The position numbers and the translations under genes are program-made. Shown piece after piece: positions 57,296 through 64,000 of a DNA stretch of 64,000 nucleotides (position 1 is its first letter; each line of letters begins with the position of its first letter). The stretch is from Legionella gratiana (lineage in GTDB: Bacteria; Pseudomonadota; Gammaproteobacteria; Legionellales; Legionellaceae): positions 186,001-250,000 of the forward strand of contig NZ_LNYE01000006.1 of NCBI RefSeq assembly GCF_001467695.1, in the 5' to 3' direction. Under the pieces are notes generated by a model, which was not told where the DNA came from, searched no databases, and saw only the letters and a program-made list of their open reading frames with translations.

Positions 57296-57835
57296 TCAGC
57301 TTTTAGTTTTTTTGGGTGATAATACCATCAGTAATTGTCTTCCTTCGCGTTTCGCCTGCTGCTCCACAATAGCAAAATCAGCTGTATCCTGCTGTATACG
57401 CTCTAGAATTTTCATACCAAGTTCTTGATGAGCCATCTCACGACCACGAAACCGCAGTGTGATTTTGACTTTATCACCATGATTTAGGAAACGGATCAGG
57501 TTGCGTAGCTTGACCTGATAATCTCCATCTTCCGTTGTTGGACGGAATTTTAATTCTTTAACCTGAATTTGCTTCTGCTTTTTTCTAGCTTCAGCTTGTT
57601 TTTTACTCAGCTCAAAGAGAAACTTGCCGTAATCCATAATACGGCATACAGGGGGTTTGGCTGTTGGAGAAATCTCTACTAGGTCCAATCCACCTTCTTC
57701 CGCTGCACGCAGGGCTTCACGTGTGGAAACAATTCCTGCTTGATTACCATCGACATCAATTAAGCGTACCTCAGGTACATTGATCTGTTCATTAATTCGT
57801 GCGCGATCATTTTCACGCTTAGTTGGTGCACTAAT
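57296..57835 (-). CDS. infC: translation initiation factor IF-3 (ATT start)
   Basis: IF-3 prevents premature subunit joining and checks start-codon identity. The first ATG in frame (57688) would give only 130 residues and cut off the N-terminal domain. Reading upstream, the frame stays open through [20 protein letters not shown] and [16 protein letters not shown], reaching an ATT codon at 57835 preceded by AGGGGGGATT with 8-nt spacing. That gives 179 residues, the normal size. An AUU start is the basis of infC autorepression in E. coli, and the same design is seen here. The gap to the thrS stop is 20 bp. Confidence 0.95.
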   Translation of the reverse strand: MSAPTKRENDRARINEQINVPEVRLIDVDGNQAGIVSTREALRAAEEGGLDLVEISPTAKPPVCRIMDYGKFLFELSKKQAEARKKQKQIQVKELKFRPTTEDGDYQVKLRNLIRFLNHGDKVKITLRFRGREMAHQELGMKILERIQQDTADFAIVEQQAKREGRQLLMVLSPKKTKS

Positions 57836-57855
57836 GGTTTAATCCCCCCTGTTTA

Positions 57856-59775
57856 TTAATTAATAACTGACCCTTTACGAGCAATTTCTTGCAGCAAGGT
57901 ATCACAAATTGTATCTATTGTCATCACACCCAAGTCTGTACCTTCTCGTGTGCGTACAGCAACTTGGTCTGACTCAACTTCTTTATCCCCTATTACTAAT
58001 AGATATGGGATTTTTTGTAAAGTATGCTCGCGAATTTTAAAGCCAATTTTCTCATTTCTCAAGTCAAAGTTGGCACGAACTCCTCTTTTTTGCAAAATTT
58101 GTGTTACTTTTTCTGCATACTCGTTCTGTTTTTCACTAATTGTCATGATTACAGCTTGCACTGGCGACAACCACAAAGGTAGCTTTCCTGCATAATGCTC
58201 GATCAAAATTCCCATAAAGCGCTCAAATGATCCTAGGATAGCACGATGTACCATGACCGGTGTTTGTTTGCTACCATCTTCGGCAATATAAATGGCCTCC
58301 AAACGTCCAGGCATCGAAAAATCAACTTGTATCGTGCCACATTGCCAAATTCTACCTAAACAATCAAATAAGGAACATTCTATTTTGGGCCCATAAAAAG
58401 CACCTTCACCTGGCGCATCAACCCATTCTATATTTCTGTCTTTCATCGCTTGTTTTAAGGCTGCTTCTGCCTTATCCCAAACTTCATCGCTGCCTACCCT
58501 TTTTTCAGGACGCAATGCCAAACGATATTTAATTTCTTTAAATCCAAAATCAAGATACACAGATTGGACTAGCTCTAACATCATAGCCACTTCTGATTGA
58601 ATTTGATCTTCCGTACAGAAAATATGAGCATCATCTTGAACCATATTGCGAACTCGCATTAGACCATGTAATGATCCTGATGGCTCACATCGGTGGCAAT
58701 TACCAAACTCTGAAAAACGTAGCGGTAAATCCCTATAACTTTTTAAGCCTTGGTTAAATACTTGAACATGGCAAGGACAATTCATTGGCTTTACAGCATA
58801 ATGACGATTTTCTGTCTCGGTAACAAACATCTCATCTCTAAAATTAGCCCAATGACCTGACTTTTCCCAAAGTACGCGATCGACCAACTGTGGCGTTCTA
58901 ATTTCTTGATAGCCAAAATCTGCTAAACGATGGCGCATATAACGCTCAAGCTCTTGATAAATAGTCCAGCCTTTGGGATGCCAGAAAACCATTCCAGGCG
59001 CAATATCTTGAAAGTGAAACAGCTCCAAACTCTTGCCTAATTTACGATGATCGCGCTTTTCAGCTTCTTCCAAGCGAAATAAATAGTCGGCCAGAGCCTT
59101 TTTGTCAGCCCAAGCAGTGCCATAAATACGCTGGAGCATTTCATTATTGGAATCACCGCGCCAATATGCCCCCGCTACTTTAGTCAACTTAAATGCTTTT
59201 AAAAAACCCGTTGCCGGAACATGAGGACCACGACATAAATCTTCAAAATCACCTTGTTTGTATAAAGACAATACTTCATCTTTAGGAATATCAGCAATAA
59301 TCTTCGCTTTATATTCTTCACCAATACTCTTAAAATATTGGATTGCCTCATCACGAGGTAGTTCTCTGCGAGTCACAGGGTAATTTGCTTTTGCCAACTC
59401 CACCATTTTAGCTTCGATTAACTCCAAATCTTCCGGAGTAAACGCTCGTTGAAAAGCAAAATCATAATAAAAACCATCTTCAATCACTGGACCAATAGTT
59501 ACTTGAGCTGAAGGAAAAATACTTTTAACAGCTTGTGCTAATAAATGAGCAGTAGAATGACGAATAACCTCGATACTCTCTTCTTGTTTTTCAGTAAGAA
59601 TCACTAATGCACAATCATTTTTAATAAGATAAGAAGTATCAACTAATTGGTTATCAACACGACCCGCCAAGGCGGCTTTAGCCAGTCCAGGGCTTATACT
59701 GTAAGCCACATCATAAACAGTTAAAGGCTCTTCATAATGTTTTATACTTCCATCAGGCAATTTAATGTTTGGCAT
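57856..59775 (-). CDS. thrS: threonyl-tRNA synthetase
   Basis: 639 residues. There is a TGS domain (about 1-60), an editing domain with [11 protein letters not shown] and the [12 protein letters not shown] zinc/editing segment, then the class II catalytic core with [25 protein letters not shown] and the [21 protein letters not shown] motif 3. The anticodon-binding domain is C-terminal. Standard gene at the head of the thrS-infC-rpmI-rplT-pheST-ihfA unit. In E. coli ThrRS represses its own mRNA through a leader; no such leader could be assigned here. Confidence 0.96.
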   Translation of the reverse strand: MPNIKLPDGSIKHYEEPLTVYDVAYSISPGLAKAALAGRVDNQLVDTSYLIKNDCALVILTEKQEESIEVIRHSTAHLLAQAVKSIFPSAQVTIGPVIEDGFYYDFAFQRAFTPEDLELIEAKMVELAKANYPVTRRELPRDEAIQYFKSIGEEYKAKIIADIPKDEVLSLYKQGDFEDLCRGPHVPATGFLKAFKLTKVAGAYWRGDSNNEMLQRIYGTAWADKKALADYLFRLEEAEKRDHRKLGKSLELFHFQDIAPGMVFWHPKGWTIYQELERYMRHRLADFGYQEIRTPQLVDRVLWEKSGHWANFRDEMFVTETENRHYAVKPMNCPCHVQVFNQGLKSYRDLPLRFSEFGNCHRCEPSGSLHGLMRVRNMVQDDAHIFCTEDQIQSEVAMMLELVQSVYLDFGFKEIKYRLALRPEKRVGSDEVWDKAEAALKQAMKDRNIEWVDAPGEGAFYGPKIECSLFDCLGRIWQCGTIQVDFSMPGRLEAIYIAEDGSKQTPVMVHRAILGSFERFMGILIEHYAGKLPLWLSPVQAVIMTISEKQNEYAEKVTQILQKRGVRANFDLRNEKIGFKIREHTLQKIPYLLVIGDKEVESDQVAVRTREGTDLGVMTIDTICDTLLQEIARKGSVIN

Positions 59776-59799
59776 GATTTTTATCCGTAAGCATCTATA

Positions 59800-59823
59800 A
59801 AAAAACCCTGCATAGCAGGGTTT
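59800..59823 (-). terminator. Rho-independent terminator after the tRNA-Val gene
   Basis: Minus-strand stem AAACCCTGC-TAT-GCAGGGTTT (arms 59815-59823 and 59803-59811) followed by a T run. It lies between the tRNA and thrS and should end the tRNA transcript. Confidence 0.8.
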
Positions 59824-59899
59824 AAACTTTCTAGGGACTCAAATTTCAGGCATCACGTACACGAAAGGTTCACGCTCCTGAACTACTAATTCTGTTGCA

Positions 59900-59974
59900 T
59901 GGTAGGCACGAGTGGGATCGAACCACCGACCACCACCATGTCAAGGTGGTGCTCTACCACTGAGCTACGTGCCT
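59900..59974 (-). tRNA. tRNA-Val (GAC)
   Basis: 75-nt cloverleaf on the minus strand. The acceptor AGGCACG pairs with CGTGCCT. The D-arm is AGCTCAGTGGTAGAGC, the anticodon stem CCACC/GGTGG encloses loop TTGACAT (anticodon GAC), and the T-arm has TTCGATC with stem GGTGG/CCACT (one GU pair). CCA is encoded at the 3' end. Reads GUC and GUU valine codons. Confidence 0.95.
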
Positions 59975-60068
59975 ATAAACTGACCTGCATATATACTGGC
60001 AGGAAGTATATAATAAGGTAAGGTTACAAAGCAAATGATTTATTCATGACTCAACTGCTTTTCTGGGT

Positions 60069-61277
60069 TCAAGAAATAATCACCTCACGCCTATATAAGG
60101 GAACTTGCAACAAAAATTCACTCACATTGTGCTTCACAACATCTTCAAAACAGTTATTGTATGCAAACACTTTTCTTTGACGCTCGGAACTTGTTCCTGA
60201 ATCCATAATAGCCTGAAGAGTTGCAAAATAGGTTTGATAGTTAAGTTGCTCAATATAGGGTTTTAATTTTTCTATCCACTCTTTAATATCTTCACGCATT
60301 AATTTCATTTTTCCCTCTGTATTCATCACCAATTCCGCATCTAAACCATAACGAATCGCTCTCCATTTATTTTCTCGAGAAAGCCAATAAGGAGGGTATG
60401 CTACTGATTCAAGCCAACTTCCATTATCGGCAAACCAATGGGCAAGAGTATGTATCAATGCAACTAGGGCTAATGTTTCTGCAAGGGTCGCCGTACCATC
60501 GCAAACACGAATCTCCAATGTTCCAAAATTTGGACTTGGTCTTAAATCCCACCATAAATCCTTGAGTGATTTTATAGAACCACAGGATTTCAGTGTCTTA
60601 TACAAATGCTCAAAATTCTGCCATGAGCGGACATGATAAGGTTGGCCTGCTGTAGGCAGTGCTTCGTATGTGGTCGGACGGCATGAAGCAAGGCCCGTGT
60701 CTATTCCTTGCCAAAATGGAGAACTTGAGGAAAGCGCTAACAAATGAGGGAGAAAATACATAAAAAAATTATTAAACCGTATACATTCTTCTCCACTCGA
60801 CATCCCTAGATGTACATGTAGACCGTATACACTCATACGACGCGTAAGCCATTGATTACGATCAATTAAATCCAAATAACGTGCTGTTGGTGAAATCTCC
60901 CAGTCAGAATATTTGGAAAATGGGTGAGAACCCGTTGTTGAAAGTAGAATTCCAAGTTTTTTCGATACGTGTTGAAGTTCAAATAATGTTGCATAAAGAT
61001 CCTCTTCAACCTCTTGTACAATCCTGCATTTGTCAGTGTTTACTTCAATGGTGCTTAAATAGAATTCTGGCTTAATTTTTTCTAAGTGAGACAGAGCAGC
61101 AAGAATATCTTCTGCTCTAGAACACAAATTGTAGTTTTCTGCATTGATGAGTTGTAGTTCAAGTTCTACACCTAAAGTGAGTACTCCCCCGCTATTAAAA
61201 TAAATTTCTTCTTGGTCATTCGATTGCGGAGTATCTTCAGTTAATTTTGACAAGGATTCGTTGAGTTGACTTCGCAT
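60069..61277 (-). CDS. YbdK-type carboxylate-amine ligase (GCS2 family)
   Basis: 402 residues of the ATP-grasp-like gamma-glutamylcysteine ligase 2 family. LTLGVELELQLINAENYNLC opens the catalytic domain, with SVYGLHVHLGM, DLWWDLRPSPNFGTLEIRVCD and the final helix bundle as in E. coli YbdK, which has weak glutamate-cysteine ligase activity. Cytosolic. Single-gene unit; the substrate in this organism is not known. Confidence 0.85.
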   Translation of the reverse strand: MRSQLNESLSKLTEDTPQSNDQEEIYFNSGGVLTLGVELELQLINAENYNLCSRAEDILAALSHLEKIKPEFYLSTIEVNTDKCRIVQEVEEDLYATLFELQHVSKKLGILLSTTGSHPFSKYSDWEISPTARYLDLIDRNQWLTRRMSVYGLHVHLGMSSGEECIRFNNFFMYFLPHLLALSSSSPFWQGIDTGLASCRPTTYEALPTAGQPYHVRSWQNFEHLYKTLKSCGSIKSLKDLWWDLRPSPNFGTLEIRVCDGTATLAETLALVALIHTLAHWFADNGSWLESVAYPPYWLSRENKWRAIRYGLDAELVMNTEGKMKLMREDIKEWIEKLKPYIEQLNYQTYFATLQAIMDSGTSSERQRKVFAYNNCFEDVVKHNVSEFLLQVPLYRREVIIS

Positions 61278-61383
61278 AATTAATCCTTCTTTTTATTATT
61301 ATTGGATGCCATTGGCAAGTCACGCTCTTCGATATTTTTGAGGAGCTCTATATAGTTAGCTTGAATAGTCAGGTACAATAGGC

Positions 61384-61547
61384 ATACTGTGCGCGATCAT
61401 AATTCCAAGTTTTTACCTGGTGATTTTTGTTCCAATTAGACGATTAAATCTTGACAATAAACGTGCTGTTGCGCTGCGATTTAGTTGTCTAATTGGAACA
61501 AAAATCACTCGCATCAAAAAACTTGAAATTATGATCGCGCGCAGTAT
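61384..61547. mobile_element. MITE-like palindromic element between ybdK-like and marR genes
   Basis: Outer arms 61384-61414 and 61517-61547 are inverted repeats (29 of 31 positions identical), and inner arms 61421-61441 and 61487-61507 are perfect 21-bp inverted repeats around a central unpaired stretch of about 45 nt. The 164-nt element is flanked by further weak symmetry (AGGC/GCCT). No ORF. Target-site duplication was not found. It occupies most of the 377-bp gap before the MarR gene. Distinct in sequence from the element at 51055. Confidence 0.7.
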
Positions 61548-61574
61548 AGTGCCTTGAATATTCATATCTATTGA

Positions 61575-61593
61575 TATAATTCGTATACAAATT
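61575..61593 (+). promoter_or_regulatory. candidate MarR operator overlapping a -10 box
   Basis: AATTCGTATACAAATT (61578-61593) is palindromic at 14 of 16 positions around GTATAC, and TATAAT (61575-61580) overlaps it. A weak TTGAAT (61554) may be the -35 at short spacing. About 60 nt before the marR start codon, this fits autorepression, a common MarR feature. Confidence 0.35.
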
Positions 61594-61654
61594 ATTTAAG
61601 GATACTAACGGTTAATATACTTTTTTTCAACCTTAAATCTTTGAAAGACCATCC

Positions 61655-62137
61655 ATGAATAATATTTTAAAAAATCAGAATGAGAAAAAAGAACAAAGTG
61701 TCATGCAGTCCGAGCAATGCTCTAAGAATATCATTCTTGCTTTACGCAAGATCATGCAACAAATGGATTTTCATTCCAGAAGGTTAAATAAATGTTATGG
61801 TTTAACCGTACCACAAATCGTATGTCTGTATGAAATTTATGAAAATGGGATTATGACAATCTCTACTCTTTCTAAAAGAGTCTATTTATCAATGAGTACT
61901 TTAGTAGGGGTAATCGATCGGCTGGAAGAAAAAGAATTCGTTCTTCGTACACGCGATATTAAAGATCGTCGGATCATTTATATTGATATTACCGAAAAAG
62001 GAAGGGAGTTTGTTAGCGCGGCCCCTTACCTTCTCCATAATCGATTAAATGAAAACCTACAATCTTTAGACGAAAATGAGCAGAATACTCTTGCTAACTC
62101 TATTAATTTACTGGTGAATTTATTAAAAGATATATAG
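61655..62137 (+). CDS. MarR family transcriptional regulator
   Basis: 160 residues with the winged-helix core of the MarR family. The N-terminal helices (NIILALRKIMQQMDFHSRRL) are followed by the recognition helix region ISTLSKRVYLSMSTLVGVIDRLEEKEFVLRTRDIKDRRIIYIDITEKGREF and a C-terminal dimerisation helix. A near-palindrome with a -10 box lies upstream. Regulated genes are unknown; none of the adjacent genes is an obvious efflux or stress target. Confidence 0.85.
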   Translation: MNNILKNQNEKKEQSVMQSEQCSKNIILALRKIMQQMDFHSRRLNKCYGLTVPQIVCLYEIYENGIMTISTLSKRVYLSMSTLVGVIDRLEEKEFVLRTRDIKDRRIIYIDITEKGREFVSAAPYLLHNRLNENLQSLDENEQNTLANSINLLVNLLKDI

Positions 62138-62194
62138 CAAAAAAATTCATTCCTTTTAAATTCTCTTCCCAAATTTGATTCCATTGGTTTAACG

Positions 62195-62394
62195 TTTAGA
62201 AGAAAGGCCTGAGTGAAGGGGAACCACTCAGGCACTTATTGCGAGGTTAAGCGCTATGCTTAAACCACTTTCTCTTCTATTTGGACTCATATGTGGCACG
62301 TGTTCCATCGTGTGTCGCATAGTTCCTTTGGACAATGTGGAAACCTTTTATTGGTTTCAGGTGCACATTATAGTTATTTAGACTCGTTTGTCAA
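62195..62394 (-). ncRNA. candidate small RNA or mini-mRNA with perfect promoter and terminator
   Basis: On the minus strand, TTGACA (62389-62394) and TATAAT (62367-62372) with 16-nt spacing form a full-consensus sigma-70 promoter predicting transcription from about 62360. A strong hairpin (GCCTGAGTG/CACTCAGGC arms at 62225-62233 and 62207-62215, 9-nt loop) is followed by a T-rich stretch. The result is a transcript of roughly 165 nt. It contains a hairpin GAAACC/GGTTTC near the 5' end and a possible 30-codon ORF (62320 down to 62228, MRHTMEHVPHMSPNRRESG...), with AAAGGA just upstream of its ATG (spacing only 3 nt). Two ANGGA motifs are present. Either an sRNA or a tiny mRNA. Confidence 0.55.
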
Positions 62395-62500
62395 CTTTAA
62401 ATTTCGAAAAGAAACTCAAAGTTTCCAATAATACTTTTTATTTGCGAATCAATTTCATTTTGTTATACTCATACCACTCCAAATTGATAATCCAGCAACT

Positions 62501-62977
62501 ATGGAAAAAACCAACCTAGCGAAACAATTTGCTGATCGTTTACGGGATGCAATGGTCGCTGCAGGATATAACTCCCAACGCTCTACTTCTGGGGTATGTA
62601 TCCATAAGCTTTCTGAAATTACAGGTTATTCATTACAAATATGTCGCAAGTATCTTCGTGGTAAAGCCATTCCTGAACCGATCAAACTAGTAGATATTGC
62701 TGCAAAACTCAAGGTTTCTCCCGGCTGGCTATTATTTGGCGACCCAATCAATGGTCCTGGTATCGTTGAAGATAAAATATCCATTAACAAAAATGTGCTT
62801 CACTATATCTTTGTAAAAGCATCATCGCTTTATAACAGCACATTGTCAGAGCCAGAAATATCTCGCTTTTTACTGGAGTTAATTAATGATGTGAGCCTAA
62901 TTAATGCTGATGAAGATCAATCTAAAAAAATTATTGATTTGGCTTTAACCTCAGTAAAACATTTTTATAAGCCTTAA
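62501..62977 (+). CDS. helix-turn-helix DNA-binding protein
   Basis: 158 residues. The N-terminal half holds an XRE/phage-repressor-like HTH (LAKQFADRLRDAMVAAGYNSQRSTSG... LSEITGYSLQICRKYLRGKAIPEPIKLVDIAAKLKVSPGWLLFGDP). The C-terminal half is a short helical domain of no clear family. There is no LexA-type protease motif, so it is not a self-cleaving repressor. Its neighbours are a MarR gene and a TRIC/YicG-like gene. Targets unknown. Confidence 0.75.
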   Translation: MEKTNLAKQFADRLRDAMVAAGYNSQRSTSGVCIHKLSEITGYSLQICRKYLRGKAIPEPIKLVDIAAKLKVSPGWLLFGDPINGPGIVEDKISINKNVLHYIFVKASSLYNSTLSEPEISRFLLELINDVSLINADEDQSKKIIDLALTSVKHFYKP

Positions 62978-63036
62978 TATTTCTCTATTTGATCCAATAG
63001 TGCTATTATTGCATTTTAAAAAAACACTGAATCCAA

Positions 63037-63672
63037 ATGTTACTTCATTATTTATTTATCATGGGTATTTGCGTTGAAGCAATTACTGGCGCATTGGCTG
63101 CGGGACGCAAAAAAATGGACTTTTTTGGAGTGATGCTTATTGCCAGCATTGCTGCATTAGGTGGTGGAACAGTAAGAGATACGCTGTTTAACACTTATCC
63201 CTTAACTTGGGTTATCCATCCTGAGTATCTCTTATACACATCGTTATGTGCTTTTCTAACTATATTTATTGCCCATTCATTAATACGGATTATTAAAATA
63301 TTCCTAATACTTGATGCATTAGGCTTATCTACTTTCGTCATTATAGGCACTCAAAAAGCACTCCATCATGGGCTATCACCCAGTATTGCAATTATTAGTG
63401 GCATGATAACTGGTATTTGTGGGGGAATGTTGCGAGATATTTTATGTAATGATATCCCCTTGGTATTAAGGAAAGAACTTTATGCCGTGATTGCACTTGC
63501 CGGAGCATTGCTTTTTATCACTCTAGATTATTTTCATATCCCAGCAAATATGAATGTGATTATTACACTTGTCAGTATTTTTATCGCTCGCCTCTTGGCG
63601 ATTTTCTTTCATATTGAAATACCTATCTTTGATTATTCAGAAAGTATCAAAAAACGTAAGCAAAAGTCCTAA
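63037..63672 (+). CDS. TRIC/YicG-type membrane protein
   Basis: 211 residues of the UPF0126 family, related to trimeric intracellular cation channels. The two glycine-rich repeats are visible as ALGGGTVRDTLF and GICGGMLRDILCNDIPLVLRKELYA, each on kinked TM helices. The protein has six or seven TM segments and no signal peptide. It stands alone, 59 bp after the HTH gene on the same strand. Transport substrate unknown. Confidence 0.85.
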   Translation: MLLHYLFIMGICVEAITGALAAGRKKMDFFGVMLIASIAALGGGTVRDTLFNTYPLTWVIHPEYLLYTSLCAFLTIFIAHSLIRIIKIFLILDALGLSTFVIIGTQKALHHGLSPSIAIISGMITGICGGMLRDILCNDIPLVLRKELYAVIALAGALLFITLDYFHIPANMNVIITLVSIFIARLLAIFFHIEIPIFDYSESIKKRKQKS

Positions 63673-63690
63673 TTTTGACATACAAGTCTC

Positions 63691-63724
63691 CCTGGGTTTC
63701 GGATCTTCCAGATCTTCGCCCAGG
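63691..63724. terminator. CCTGGG/CCCAGG hairpin after the TRIC gene
   Basis: CCTGGG (63691-63696) pairs with CCCAGG (63719-63724), with an inner GATCT/AGATC stem and small bulges. It lies between the TRIC gene and the convergent cyclophilin gene. No strong U-tract; probably a bidirectional 3'-end hairpin, similar to the one at 34174. Confidence 0.5.
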
Positions 63725-63802
63725 TTCCTCATTGCCTAGTCCTGCTGAATAAGCATTCACGTAAGTGAGGAAAATGAATTACCAACATGCCTTAGTATTT
63801 AT

Positions 63803-64000
63803 TTATATCTCTTTCACTTCAACAATACTAATTTCCTCAACAGGTACATCAGCATATCCCATATGTTGCCCGGTTTTTATTTTGGCAATAGCATCCACAA
63901 CATCCATACCTTCAATAACTTCGCCAAAAACACAATAGCCATATCCTTGCATATGGTCAGCACTGTAATTTAAAAATGGATTATCAACAACATTAATAAA
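63803..64000 (-). CDS. cyclophilin-type peptidyl-prolyl isomerase, 3' part
   Basis: The last 65 codons of a gene running off the right edge, stop at 63803. Reading FINVVDNPFLNYSADHMQGYGYCVFGEVIEGMDVVDAIAKIKTG and ending in VEVKEI. This is the C-terminal third of the PpiB/cyclophilin fold (FGEVIEGMDVVDAI is diagnostic). Localisation cannot be judged without the N-terminus. Confidence 0.9.
   Translation of the reverse strand, partial: FINVVDNPFLNYSADHMQGYGYCVFGEVIEGMDVVDAIAKIKTGQHMGYADVPVEEISIVEVKEI

Overview
The window looks like a chromosomal segment of a Legionella species (gamma-proteobacteria). It is AT-rich and carries a recognisable Dot/Icm type IVB secretion block (dotD-dotC-dotB, dotA-icmV, icmW-icmX). 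The rest is typical gamma-proteobacterial housekeeping synteny. Species cannot be assigned from the sequence alone, and all functions are read from motifs without database searches.

Layout. Positions 1-700 hold a broken IS66-type transposase. Positions 725-14589 form an envelope-polymer island. On the minus strand it has an NfrA/NfrB/BcsB-like exopolysaccharide machine. Divergent from it are wecB (UDP-GlcNAc 2-epimerase, giving UDP-ManNAc) and a metallo-beta-lactamase/Rieske protein resembling sugar N-acetyl hydroxylases. Convergent with those is a 1332-residue Pls/PosA-type non-ribosomal peptide synthetase whose specificity pocket reads like a lysine-type code. Positions 14940-16715 hold two alpha/beta hydrolases, and 16773-20286 is ftsY-ftsE-ftsX-rpoH. 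Positions 20348-23513 hold two M16 proteases and rsmD.

Positions 23715-34156 are the Dot/Icm block. Only two genes separate dotB from dotA: a DRE-TIM aldolase, and a gene 3 nt downstream of dotA that resembles a cysteine-protease effector. Positions 34316-39659 hold a P-type ATPase whose signature motifs are degenerate, an unknown protein, and a probable effector with an endonuclease/exonuclease/phosphatase fold. Positions 40039-48448 run from a family 9 glycosyltransferase and a small zinc protein into miaA, mutL, amiB, tsaE, nnrE/D, sspB and sspA. Positions 48537-52318 are petCBA and rpsI-rplM. Positions 52456-59775 are a ferredoxin gene and the ihfA-pheT-pheS-rplT-rpmI-infC-thrS cluster (read on the minus strand), followed by a tRNA-Val(GAC). 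The right end holds a YbdK-like ligase, a MarR regulator, a compact unannotated transcription unit with a perfect promoter, an HTH regulator, a TRIC/YicG-like membrane protein and the 3' end of a cyclophilin gene.

How the genes may work together. The most coherent hypothesis is that WecB makes UDP-ManNAc, the MBL-Rieske enzyme may hydroxylate an N-acetyl sugar, NfrB polymerises under c-di-GMP control, and BcsB-like and NfrA proteins guide export. A cationic poly-amino acid synthetase lies next to this set. The Dot/Icm block and its flanking candidate effectors form the second theme. Two long palindromic MITE-like elements and a small palindrome family sit in intergenic gaps.
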